Shown one piece after another: positions 24,910 through 30,662 of a stretch of 32,181 nt of DNA. Below the pieces are notes generated by a model that was given only the letters and a program-made list of their open reading frames with translations, had not been told where the DNA came from and searched no databases. The stretch's first letter is position 1; the number at the start of each line of letters is the position of its first letter. Made by a program: the position numbers and the translations under genes. Source of the stretch: a virus; the IMG/VR virus record IMGVR_UViG_3300025303_000103, positions 1-32,181 of that record; one strand, 5' to 3'.

Positions 24910-25979
24910 AAATCAACGGCACCTACGTAGGGCTCGGTGAGGGTGACACCTCACCTGAGGTTGTAAAGGTCAAAGCGCTGCTGAAGAAGAAGTTCACCCC
25001 CGCCCGCAACACGTTGGACGACGGACCATTGTTCACTCCGGCGCTGACCGCGGAAGTGGTTCGCGTGCAGGGGGTGTACGCGTCGCAGGGGAAGCCGGGT
25101 GCCCCGAAGTACATCCCCGGTGTCATCAACCTGGAGTTCAAGTACGACGTCGGCCTGTTGCAGCGCCCACCAAAGACCCTGCCGATCGTATTCACGGTCG
25201 AGGGACACATGTCGAGCATGTTTTTCGGGCCGTGCGCGCAGACCGCCGGCGCGCTCGAGCAGCAAGGTGTCTGTCATTGGAAGCCGGTGGGGGACTGGGA
25301 CACCACGTCCATCCCATTCAAGAACAACACCGGTGTCGAAGCGCTGTACCGGCAGCTCAGCCAGAACGCCATCGAAGGCGGTCCGGTAGACCCGAACAAC
25401 CCCGACGGCCCAAAGGTGATGTGGCCCTTCCCCCCTGGCACCCCGTGGGGCGGTGTCGCGTTCTCCCAAGGGGCGATGGTGTTCTGCGAGTTCATGTGGA
25501 AATACGTCCTCCCACCCTCAGCGCCGTTGCACTACCGGCTGAAAGACTTCAAGCGCGGCTTGATGTTCGGCAACCCCCGCAGAGCCAAGGACGCAGTGTG
25601 TTCGTGGGCTCAGTCCCCACCCGACCCTGGCACCCACGGCATCATGGACAAACTGTTCGACGCCAACGCTGAAGGCATCGGAGACCGGTGGGCTGAGCAC
25701 CCGAACAACGACGACATGTTCGCGGAGGTCGGCGACGACTCCATGAGTCAGGACCAGACCGCCATCGCGAAGATTGTGTGCGAGGGGTCGTTCACCGGTG
25801 GGCCTTCGTCCATCTTCACCCGGGTGCTGAAGATTTTCGGCAACCCGTTGGGCGAAGGGTTCGGGGTGGTGAAGGCCATCTTCGACGCCATCATGTTCCT
25901 CGCCGCCAACCCCAACCCCCACTACTCGACGTTCGCCACTCCCGGCGACATCGAATGGGTTCGCGGCGTCGCCGCCTAA
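24906..25979 (+). CDS. lysB: Lysin B, mycolylarabinogalactan esterase
   Basis: A 357-aa alpha/beta-hydrolase. Residues about 1-85 resemble a peptidoglycan-binding segment. The catalytic domain has the nucleophile elbow GGVAFSQGAMV (Ser187) and a C-terminal His339 in PNPHYST, fitting the Ser-Asp-His triad of the LysB/cutinase family. The acid is probably an Asp in the 250-300 region. LysB cuts mycolic acids from arabinogalactan, so it is useful only against hosts with a mycomembrane. ATG 24906 overlaps the lysin A stop (ATGA). Confidence 0.92.
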   Translation: MKINGTYVGLGEGDTSPEVVKVKALLKKKFTPARNTLDDGPLFTPALTAEVVRVQGVYASQGKPGAPKYIPGVINLEFKYDVGLLQRPPKTLPIVFTVEGHMSSMFFGPCAQTAGALEQQGVCHWKPVGDWDTTSIPFKNNTGVEALYRQLSQNAIEGGPVDPNNPDGPKVMWPFPPGTPWGGVAFSQGAMVFCEFMWKYVLPPSAPLHYRLKDFKRGLMFGNPRRAKDAVCSWAQSPPDPGTHGIMDKLFDANAEGIGDRWAEHPNNDDMFAEVGDDSMSQDQTAIAKIVCEGSFTGGPSSIFTRVLKIFGNPLGEGFGVVKAIFDAIMFLAANPNPHYSTFATPGDIEWVRGVAA

Positions 25980-25997
25980 CCACCAACGGAGGAAATC

Positions 25998-26240
25998 ATG
26001 AAGCTGCCCGCATTCGCCCAAGACCTCGCAGAACGTGCGGTGAAGACGTTCGCGTACGCAATGCTCGGCGCCTTACCCGTCACCGCGTCCACCACATCGG
26101 TCGTCGGAGTTCCGTGGCTGGACGCCGCGCAGATCGCCGCGTCCGCCACCGTGCTGTCGGTGCTGGGGTCGTTGGCGTCACTGAAGTTCGGCAATTCTGG
26201 TACCGCGTCGCTTACCTCGGCGGTTGAGCCCGCCCCGTGA
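25998..26240 (+). CDS. Holin, r1t-like
   Basis: An 80-aa membrane protein. The N-terminus DLAERAVKTFAYAMLGAL (about residues 9-26), then a second hydrophobic segment (WLDAAQIAASATVLSVLGSLA, about 40-60), matches the r1t-type holin layout of two membrane helices and a short polar tail. An excellent ribosome site GGAGGAAA precedes ATG 25998. It lies directly after lysins A and B, and its end overlaps the next GTG (GTGA). It would set the lysis time by forming membrane holes. Confidence 0.85.
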   Translation: MKLPAFAQDLAERAVKTFAYAMLGALPVTASTTSVVGVPWLDAAQIAASATVLSVLGSLASLKFGNSGTASLTSAVEPAP

Positions 26241-26716
26241 CCAGTCGGGATCCCGGTCTGGCGCAGCAGGCCAAAGACGACATCATCGAACGCAACGGCC
26301 GGGACCTCACCTGGTTAGCCGTCGCCACCGGTGTCGTGATCGTCGCCTGCCACCTCGAGTCCGGTGCCCGCAGATGGTCCGCCGCCATTTGGGAAACCGC
26401 CCTGAAAGTTCCTGGGGCGCCGGCGACGTGGGGGTTGTTCATCCTCGCTGCGGGGATTCTGATGTGGGCGGGGAGCAAACGGGACACCGTGAAAGCCCGC
26501 CGCCTGTACCGGTTAGGGGCGAAGGCTAGCTCTGCGTGGTTTTCCTGCGTGGCGTTCTTCTGGGGGTTGGCTGTCATCACCGACCTCATCACCCATTACG
26601 CCGAAGGTGTCCCAGGTTCCGGTGTTGCGAACCCCTTCGGCATTCCCATGTGCGTGTACGTTGCCGTGATGATGGGCCGCAGGGCTCACATGGCCAACGA
26701 GCAGCACTATGGCTGA
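26237..26716 (+). CDS. Four-span membrane protein, lysis cassette
   Basis: A 159-aa protein with about four predicted membrane helices (about residues 27-44, 62-80, 97-115, 130-147) joined by basic loops (RRWS, KRDTVKARR, GRRAHM). GTG 26237 overlaps the holin stop by four bases, so it is co-translated with it. Its 3' end overlaps the next gene by eight bases. A second holin, holin regulator or antiholin is the natural guess from position, but I know no named family that it matches clearly. Confidence 0.7.
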   Translation: MTSRDPGLAQQAKDDIIERNGRDLTWLAVATGVVIVACHLESGARRWSAAIWETALKVPGAPATWGLFILAAGILMWAGSKRDTVKARRLYRLGAKASSAWFSCVAFFWGLAVITDLITHYAEGVPGSGVANPFGIPMCVYVAVMMGRRAHMANEQHYG

Positions 26717-27104
26717 GCGGCGGCACGACGCCTCCCACCCCCTTCAAGTCATTCCCCTCGGCGGGTTAGCGGTCCTCGCCGGCCTCCAACTCGCGTTGGG
26801 TCCAGCGTCCCCGGTGGTGTTGCGGATGCCGGGGTGGTCGCAGTTGTGTTTCGCCCTGATGTTGCTGTGTGGGGCGGTGATGTGTTTGGCGTCCACCCGC
26901 GGTGAGGGGAGGACGTTCGCCCGCCTTGAGATGGTGGGGATGCTCATCACCGGTATGGCCCTGATTGTGTACACGTTCAGTGTGGGTGGGGCTGTTGGTG
27001 GGGTCAGTTTGGGGTGGTTCTTCGGCGCGGTCGGCGCTGGCTGTGTGTATCGGTTCGGGCAAGTGTGGGGGTGGCTGAGGCGCACAGGACGGGAGCTGAC
27101 GTGA
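26709..27104 (+). CDS. Second four-span membrane protein, lysis cassette
   Basis: A 131-aa protein with hydrophobic segments at about residues 14-32, 43-61, 71-93 and 97-115. The N-terminal head (MAERRHDASH) and the C-terminal tail (RRTGREL) are charged. Start ATG 26709 lies eight bases inside the preceding gene, and the stop overlaps the next GTG by four bases. It may form a complex with the preceding membrane protein. The function is unassigned; the operon suggests lysis timing or envelope stress. Confidence 0.65.
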   Translation: MAERRHDASHPLQVIPLGGLAVLAGLQLALGPASPVVLRMPGWSQLCFALMLLCGAVMCLASTRGEGRTFARLEMVGMLITGMALIVYTFSVGGAVGGVSLGWFFGAVGAGCVYRFGQVWGWLRRTGRELT

Positions 27105-27481
27105 GCACGCTGTGGACAGAGGTGCTCCGTTGGTTGGGTGCCGGTGGGATGGCCGGCATCGTGGGGTACTTCGTGTCCCGGCCGAAGATTCACGGCGAAG
27201 CGAAACAAGCTGAGGGTGCTGGGTCGAAGTCCGAGGCTGAGGGTCAGGTCGCGTTGTCGGCGGAGTGGCGTGCTGAGCGGGACAACATTTTGCAGCAGGC
27301 TTCTGCGGCGCGGGTGGGTGCTCAGGAGGCGGAATCTCAGTGCCGTCAGCAGGTTCGGAAGATGCGGGATGACTTCGAGGCGTTCGCCGATGTGATTGAG
27401 GAGTTGATTCCGTTGTTGCCGGAGGGGGAGTCTCAGCGGAAAGCACGGGTGGCGTTACGCGCAGCCCGCCTGGCCATCTAG
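27101..27481 (+). CDS. Membrane-anchored coiled-coil protein, possible spanin-like lysis factor
   Basis: A 126-aa protein. GTG 27101 sits in a GTGA overlap. One N-terminal membrane helix (about residues 8-25, WLGAGGMAGIVGYFVS) is followed by a long charged coiled-coil (about 30-100, Glu/Ala/Gln/Arg-rich) and a basic C-terminus. That shape resembles i-spanins and the DUF2746-type proteins seen in mycobacteriophage lysis cassettes. It is the last rightward gene before the convergent leftward block. The spanin role is inferred from shape only. Confidence 0.65.
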   Translation: MSTLWTEVLRWLGAGGMAGIVGYFVSRPKIHGEAKQAEGAGSKSEAEGQVALSAEWRAERDNILQQASAARVGAQEAESQCRQQVRKMRDDFEAFADVIEELIPLLPEGESQRKARVALRAARLAI

Positions 27482-27753
27482 GAAGCGATGTAGGGCGGGT
27501 ACATGCGGTTGTCCGGCATGTAGAGCCCGAAGATACCCCTCGGGTCGCCGGCGTCCACCCACGCGGTCTGCTCATCCGCTCGAGCGGCTATCTCCGCGGC
27601 CCGTTCCTTTCGTGCTGCTTGTTCCTCCCGGAACTCCCTGAGCGCCACCGGGAACGCCTTCACCACCAACACCACAACCGCCAGAAGCAACAACCACTTC
27701 CACCAGGTGAGTATCACGCCCACCAGTAGCAGAACCCCCAACAACTGCTTCAC
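27478..27753 (-). CDS. Small membrane protein convergent with the lysis operon
   Basis: A 91-aa protein. Residues about 3-35 form a very hydrophobic hairpin-like stretch broken by WWKW, followed by a basic/acidic helix (FREEQAARKERAAEIAARAD, about 41-60) and a short tail with DPRGIFGLYMP. Its 3' end overlaps the last lysis gene by four bases. It could be an antiholin-like or superinfection-exclusion membrane protein of the leftward operon, but there is no diagnostic motif. GGGG is present in the leader ahead of ATG 27753. Confidence 0.7.
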   Translation of the reverse strand: MKQLLGVLLLVGVILTWWKWLLLLAVVVLVVKAFPVALREFREEQAARKERAAEIAARADEQTAWVDAGDPRGIFGLYMPDNRMYPPYIAS

Positions 27754-27755
27754 GA

Positions 27756-27792
27756 CCGCCCCTCAGCTTTCAGAGCTGGGGGGCGGCGTTTT
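27756..27792 (+). terminator. Strong rightward terminator of the late operon
   Basis: A 13-pair stem (27756-27768 with 27774-27786, one G-T pair) closes on a five-base loop (TTCAG) and is followed, after CG, by TTTT at 27789-27792 on the plus strand. The minus strand has no T-run next to the stem, so it stops rightward transcripts. It lies beyond the last late gene, so late RNA continues across the 27478-27753 gene in antisense. The stem overlaps the stop codon of the leftward gene at 27763. Confidence 0.65.
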
Positions 27793-28050
27793 GCGTTCAC
27801 CCTTGACGGCGAAGTACACATCCGGCCCAACAAGGTCCATCTGCGACATCTCGTAGGCGGCGCGCTGCGCTTGGGACTCCTCCCGCCACCTATCCATGTC
27901 CGCGAGGGTGTAGCCCTTGCCTGCGTCGGGTGCGTGCTCGGGGCACCAGATGCGGTCCTCCGAACTATCGCCGAGACCACCGGTCGTGCTGAACCCGGTC
28001 TCGTAGGACACCGTGATGCCGCACTGATAGCACTTCACCTCGTCAGCCAT
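27763..28050 (-). CDS. Zinc-ribbon-like small protein
   Basis: A 95-aa protein starting MADEVKCYQCG. It has a Cys-x2-Cys pair at residues 7-10 and a second pair in WCPEH (Cys-x2-His) near 36-39, as in one-zinc ribbons. The rest is a charged helix (LADMDRWREESQAQRAAYEMS) and a polar tail. ATG 28050 is preceded by AGGGA. Longer upstream frames overlap the divergent gene at 28082 and are rejected. It may be a small DNA-, RNA- or protein-binding regulator; the function is unknown. Confidence 0.65.
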   Translation of the reverse strand: MADEVKCYQCGITVSYETGFSTTGGLGDSSEDRIWCPEHAPDAGKGYTLADMDRWREESQAQRAAYEMSQMDLVGPDVYFAVKGERKTPPPSSES

Positions 28051-28068
28051 GGTGTCCCTGCTTGGTTG

Positions 28069-28081
28069 TACCGTTAGACCC
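28069..28081 (+). promoter_or_regulatory. Candidate leaderless promoter for the gene at 28082
   Basis: TACCGT (28069-28074) fits the TANNNT -10 consensus and is followed by exactly seven bases before GTG 28082, the geometry of leaderless transcription common in Mycobacteriales. No good -35 lies at the usual distance, and no ribosome site precedes the GTG. The divergent gene starts only 31 bases away. Confidence 0.35.
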
Positions 28082-28315
28082 GTGATTGGTGACGTTGTCC
28101 CCTGGAAAGGGAAGTGGGCTGTCGTAGCACCCAACACGTGCATCAACGGACACCGCCTCGGCCCCGGGGAAGTCACTGTTGGACACCAACCATGCTCGGC
28201 CACCCACTCGCACGTCACTTGGTTTTGCAGAACGTGCAAGGACGTGCAGTATGGCCCGCCGCTTGGCGCCGACTGCCGAATCCTCCACGGAGCAGCAGGC
28301 ATCAGAAACCTCTAA
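28082..28315 (+). CDS. Small Cys/His-rich protein, actinophage-wide type
   Basis: A 77-aa protein, the only rightward gene in the leftward block. GTG 28082 starts MIGDVVPWKGKWAVVAPNTC. The spaced metal-ligand set is Cys20, then His25, an HQPC group, HSH, WFCRTC and a final Cys near residue 67, suggesting one or two zinc sites. Proteins of this pattern are widespread in actinophages and in prophage remnants of their hosts, with no known function. It ends two bases before the stop of the convergent gene at 28318. The start has a leaderless-type -10 and no ribosome site. Confidence 0.7.
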   Translation: MIGDVVPWKGKWAVVAPNTCINGHRLGPGEVTVGHQPCSATHSHVTWFCRTCKDVQYGPPLGADCRILHGAAGIRNL

Positions 28316-28317
28316 CC

Positions 28318-28629
28318 TCACCGCTCCCGCACCTGCACATCCCACGTCCCCGACGGGTGCTCAGAAGCCCACACACTCAGCTCTTCAGCATTGCGGAACG
28401 CCCACGCGGTAGACCCGTCGTACCCGTAATAGGCCAGCCCGTCGTCCACCGGCACGGGCTTGCTCTTCGCCATCTTCTTATCTACCCATCGGCGCAGGAC
28501 TCCACCGAGGTTGTCGATGCCATCGGTACGGTAAGCGTTGCGCCGGCTGAGTGAGTAGCAGATGAAGCCGATGGCCCCGAAGAAGACCAGCGTCATGTAG
28601 ACGTAAGCAAGCACCTGCTGGGCGGTCAC
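28318..28629 (-). CDS. Single-span membrane protein
   Basis: A 103-aa protein with one N-terminal membrane helix (about residues 5-26: VLAYVYMTLVFFGAIGFIC). A basic stop-transfer region follows, then a cytoplasmic part with a compact beta unit near the end (YGYDGSTAWAFRNAEELSVW). GTG 28629 was chosen because AAGGGA precedes it at proper spacing and it overlaps the stop of the small zinc-ribbon gene by four bases (GTGA). The frame is open further upstream without a ribosome site. Function unknown. Confidence 0.65.
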   Translation of the reverse strand: MTAQQVLAYVYMTLVFFGAIGFICYSLSRRNAYRTDGIDNLGGVLRRWVDKKMAKSKPVPVDDGLAYYGYDGSTAWAFRNAEELSVWASEHPSGTWDVQVRER

Positions 28630-28739
28630 GGCTCTGGTGTCCCTTGTAGGGCAACAACCGACAGCCCGCCGCACACATCGCACGGCGATTCACCTTCGGG
28701 GTACTCATGAACGACCACACCGTCTTTGACGCACCCCAC
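28626..28739 (-). CDS. Zinc-ribbon micro-protein, 37 aa
   Basis: A frame from GTG 28739 gives MGCVKDGVVVHEYPEGESPC then DVCGGLSVVALQGTPEP, with a Cys-x2-Cys knuckle (residues 20-23) and an additional Cys3. It ends in a GTGA overlap with the membrane-protein start at 28629, which is strong support. It overlaps the preceding gene by 35 bases, and a later GTG at 28718 would shorten this. It is too short for routine gene calling. It may instead be the C-terminal part of the preceding gene reached by a frameshift. Confidence 0.55.
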   Translation of the reverse strand: MGCVKDGVVVHEYPEGESPCDVCGGLSVVALQGTPEP

Positions 28740-28896
28740 CGTAAGAGGTGACCTGCTCGCCGGCGACCTTCCCCGACTTGCGGAACACGTACGACTGGGG
28801 AGTGTCCTTCATGCGCGGCAAGGAGCCGCTGATGGCCCACTGCGGGCCGGCCTTCCCGCGGTCGAAGCTGTCGTTGAACGTGAGCCCGTCGGTCAT
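28705..28896 (-). CDS. Small basic protein, 63 aa
   Basis: ATG 28896 sits in an ATGA overlap with the stop of the upstream gene at 28893. The product starts MTDGLTFNDSFDRGKAGPQW and carries a basic segment (YVFRKSGKVAGEQVTSYGG). It has no recognised domain. Its last dozen residues (VRQRRCGRS) overlap another frame that looks better conserved in character, so the true C-terminus is uncertain. Several adjacent genes share the four-base-overlap style of this operon. Confidence 0.55.
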   Translation of the reverse strand: MTDGLTFNDSFDRGKAGPQWAISGSLPRMKDTPQSYVFRKSGKVAGEQVTSYGGVRQRRCGRS

Positions 28897-29084
28897 GGCT
28901 GCCCCAACCCAGCAGCAGCGACACCGGGGAACACACCATCCAACACTCGGGCCACGTGCACGAAGTGGGACGGGGCATCGTGGAAGTCGACGCCGCACGC
29001 GCAAGACCACGTGTACGCCTCTGGGCCGTCGTAGGAGACGTGCCGATACAGCACGTTGGCGATCTGGTCGACTCGGTCTGCCAT
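28893..29084 (-). CDS. Small Cys/His protein, 63 aa
   Basis: ATG 29084 has an excellent ribosome site, GGAGGAT, about 8 bases upstream. The product starts MADRVDQIANVLYRHVSYDG and includes WSCACGVDFHD (Cys-x-Cys plus His), then HFVHVARVL, giving a possible metal site. The stop overlaps the next ATG (ATGA). It is helical at both ends. Function unknown; it is one of several small Cys-rich products in this leftward operon. Confidence 0.65.
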   Translation of the reverse strand: MADRVDQIANVLYRHVSYDGPEAYTWSCACGVDFHDAPSHFVHVARVLDGVFPGVAAAGLGQP

Positions 29085-29088
29085 GGCC

Positions 29089-29352
29089 CTATCCTCCTAC
29101 CGGAGCAGCGACAACCTCGTCGAGATAGAAGCTACCGATGCCGTATGACTCCAATGTGGTTCGTGCACGCCACGCATCGTTGTTGGTGCTGTATGGCCCG
29201 GAGATAACCGCGCACGTGTCATGCCAGAAGAACCCGGTGAGGATGTACCAGCCAGGGCGCAGGCCCGCGGAGTGCTGCTCAAGCATCGCGATGCGGTGGC
29301 CGGCCAACTCGGTGTCCTCTTGCCAATGCGGCTTTGAAACGGTTTCGCTCAT
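29089..29352 (-). CDS. Small protein of 87 aa, unknown function
   Basis: ATG 29352 is preceded by AAAGAGAAG. The product begins MSETVSKPHWQEDTELAGHR, has an aromatic central stretch (PGWYILTGFFWHDTC, residues 33-47) and ends with a helical/beta unit (TTLESYGIGSFYLDEVV). It has no membrane helix and no recognised motif. The stop TAG lies four bases before the next start, with the following ribosome site inside its last codons. Antisense frames here lack ribosome sites and read Arg/His-rich. Confidence 0.65.
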   Translation of the reverse strand: MSETVSKPHWQEDTELAGHRIAMLEQHSAGLRPGWYILTGFFWHDTCAVISGPYSTNNDAWRARTTLESYGIGSFYLDEVVAAPVGG

Positions 29353-29396
29353 GGCTTCTCTTTCAGGTAAGTGGTGGGTACACCGGAAGACAGGTC

Positions 29397-29537
29397 CTAT
29401 TTCAGGTCGGGCGCGTGATACGCGGCGATGAAGAAGTAGGTTGACGAGTGTTCACCAGGGCATCGACTGTCGGGGATTAGATGCTCGCCGAGCCCCAGTC
29501 CGCAGTGGTCGCACACCTCTTTCAGCGTGTAGCTCAT
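29397..29537 (-). CDS. Zinc-ribbon micro-protein, 46 aa
   Basis: ATG 29537 with GGGAGA five bases upstream opens MSYTLKEVCDHCGLGLGEHL and ends at TAG 29397. Metal-ligand candidates are Cys9-x2-Cys12 and Cys26-x3-His30. The upstream neighbour stops at 29547 and the downstream start is at 29352, so the gene fills its gap exactly. It is below usual gene-size cutoffs. Function unknown, but it fits the pattern of small ribbons across this block. Confidence 0.6.
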   Translation of the reverse strand: MSYTLKEVCDHCGLGLGEHLIPDSRCPGEHSSTYFFIAAYHAPDLK

Positions 29538-29546
29538 GCCATCTCC

Positions 29547-29780
29547 CTATGTCACGTCAACGGGGCGGACGAAAAGCAGCACCCTTGGGAGTGTTCCGGC
29601 CATGAATGTGCGGTTGAACACGCGAACGGTCGGACCCGACGTGCCCAGCACTACCCGCTCGCCAACCTCGGGGAGGGCGGGCAAGTCCGTGCGCTCGGCC
29701 CACGTCGGAATGGTCAGGTTGTCGTCTTCGGACACGAAGCTCACCATGATGGACGGTTCGCGGTCGATTCTCGTTGGCAT
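29547..29780 (-). CDS. Small beta-rich protein, 77 aa
   Basis: ATG 29780 follows AAGGGAAAAG at good spacing. The product begins MPTRIDREPSIMVSFVSEDD and is strand-rich (LPEVGERVVLGTSGPTVRVF, about residues 45-64), ending in a hydrophobic strand (RVLLFVRPVDVT). It has no recognised domain. A longer frame reaching upstream to 29975 crosses the disrupted gene and is not used, because the ribosome site is at this ATG. Confidence 0.6.
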   Translation of the reverse strand: MPTRIDREPSIMVSFVSEDDNLTIPTWAERTDLPALPEVGERVVLGTSGPTVRVFNRTFMAGTLPRVLLFVRPVDVT

Positions 29781-29790
29781 TGCTTTTCCC

Positions 29791-29972
29791 TTACATGAAG
29801 TGGCGGGTGGCGCCATCAGCGGCGGCTTCCAGTAACAGTTCGGCGTGCCGGTGCGCCTCGTTAAGCGCTTTCGTTCGATTGCCGTAGAAGCCACCCACCG
29901 CTTGTAGATGATTGCCCAGCCCTGAATGCGCCCGCCAACGGAACGCACCGGGAGCACTCTCACTCGATCCAT
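29791..29972 (-). pseudogene. Small gene split by a frameshift
   Basis: The first half reads from ATG 29972, with GGAG 7 bases ahead, as MDRVRVLPVRSVGGRIQGWA and then IIYKR. The second half continues only after a -1 shift around 29891-29905 as VGGFYGNRTKALNEAHRHAE, then LLLEAAADGATRHFM, ending at TAA 29791-29793. The two halves join as a sensible protein of about 60 aa. The stop sits ten bases before the next start with that gene's ribosome site between. Causes could be a real one-base deletion, programmed slippage at the GGTGGGTGG run or a sequence error. Confidence 0.5.
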
Positions 29973-30006
29973 CACGCCACTCCGTCAGGCTGGGTGTGTC
30001 CGGTAG

Positions 30007-30345
30007 TCACCGGACACCCCCGAGCCATGAGCCGTTCGCGAGATGCCACGCCTTCCGACGTTCCTCATATTCACTGAACCCCAACTTGCGGCCGTCCGGG
30101 TCGTACAACGGGTTCTGCTCATAGAAGATGACGGGGGCGTCGTCGCTGTAGCGGTGGTGTTCAATGGGGCAGAGATGCGGGTACGCCGACTCTTCGTGGT
30201 TGACGCGCCAACCCTCAGTCGCGAGGTGGCGGTATGCATCGTGCCGGTCTTTGGCGTCGACCACCGTTGCCGTGGGGCATTTGTCGATGTTCGTGACGTA
30301 GCCGTCGCATGTAATTCGCCACCGCTTCAACCGCTCAACGCTCAT
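30007..30345 (-). CDS. Small Cys/His protein, 112 aa
   Basis: ATG 30345 follows GAGGAG at good spacing; an earlier ATG at 30363 lacks this. The product starts MSVERLKRWRITCDGY, with Cys13 and a second Cys ten residues on. It then has a helix (DAKDRHDAYRHLATEGWRVN) and an HLCPIEHH group, spacing that suggests one zinc site. A Trp/Lys-rich tail follows. The general plan (Cys pair, amphipathic helix, Gly-Trp, then CP-x2-H) recurs in small actinobacterial and phage proteins of unknown function. Confidence 0.65.
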   Translation of the reverse strand: MSVERLKRWRITCDGYVTNIDKCPTATVVDAKDRHDAYRHLATEGWRVNHEESAYPHLCPIEHHRYSDDAPVIFYEQNPLYDPDGRKLGFSEYEERRKAWHLANGSWLGGVR

Positions 30346-30349
30346 TGGG

Positions 30350-30589
30350 TTACTCCTCACCAACCGCAGCAGCGGACGGCAGGCTCCATGGGAAAACCAG
30401 GCGCCGACTTGGTCCAGGATGTGGGTGGCGCCAGCTTGTGGGATATCGCAGCTCTTCCTTTATTCCGAGCGCAACAATCAATCGTTGACCCAGCTCTTGC
30501 GGATCGACAGAACCATCGACATGGACGATTCCGTCATCCGCTAGGAGCGCATCCCATGCTGCTTGACCTAGATCTTCAATCTGCCCCAT
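30350..30589 (-). CDS. Small acidic protein, first gene of the leftward block
   Basis: The frame allows ATG 30598 or ATG 30589; 30589 is preferred because TAACAT sits exactly seven bases ahead of it, as in leaderless genes, while 30598 overlaps that -10. From 30589 the product is 79 aa, starting MGQIEDLGQAAWDALLADDG, then helical (DPQELGQRLIVALGIKEEL), with a Pro/Trp-rich end. Its final codons hold the GAGGAG ribosome site of the following gene. It has no recognised domain; its place beside the control region suggests an early or lysogeny function. Confidence 0.55.
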   Translation of the reverse strand: MGQIEDLGQAAWDALLADDGIVHVDGSVDPQELGQRLIVALGIKEELRYPTSWRHPHPGPSRRLVFPWSLPSAAAVGEE

Positions 30590-30596
30590 GCCTTCC

Positions 30597-30625
30597 ATGT
30601 TACACCGTTTCGTGGCGATTGTCCG
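30597..30625 (-). promoter_or_regulatory. Leftward promoter, probably leaderless
   Basis: On the minus strand CGGACA (complement of 30620-30625, four of six matches to TTGACA) and TAACAT (complement of 30597-30602) are separated by exactly 17 bases. Seven bases after TAACAT lies ATG 30589, matching leaderless transcription. It would drive the leftward small-gene block. It overlaps the region of the opposing promoter at 30627. Confidence 0.5.
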
Positions 30626-30626
30626 C

Positions 30627-30638
30627 TACGATTGAGGT
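30627..30638 (+). promoter_or_regulatory. Rightward promoter for the HTH gene, probably leaderless
   Basis: TACGAT (30627-30632) fits TANNNT and is followed by six bases before ATG 30639, which opens a seven-codon frame. No convincing -35 is visible at 17-18 bases. The element lies only a few bases from the opposing promoter, so binding at one could interfere with the other. Confidence 0.35.
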
Positions 30639-30662
30639 ATGAATACGGTGGCGGCATGGTGA
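30639..30662 (+). CDS. Possible seven-residue leader peptide (MNTVAAW)
   Basis: ATG AAT ACG GTG GCG GCA TGG TGA runs from 30639 to 30662. It would be translated from a leaderless transcript, and its stop overlaps the GTG at 30659 of the HTH frame (GTGA), a layout suited to translational coupling. It could equally be chance. Codon composition says little in so short a frame. Confidence 0.25.
   Translation: MNTVAAW

Noticed and set aside
29481-29835. Plus-strand open frames opposite the small leftward genes
   Set aside because: They lack ribosome sites, overlap several genes supported by strong ribosome sites on the minus strand, and have no recognisable composition.
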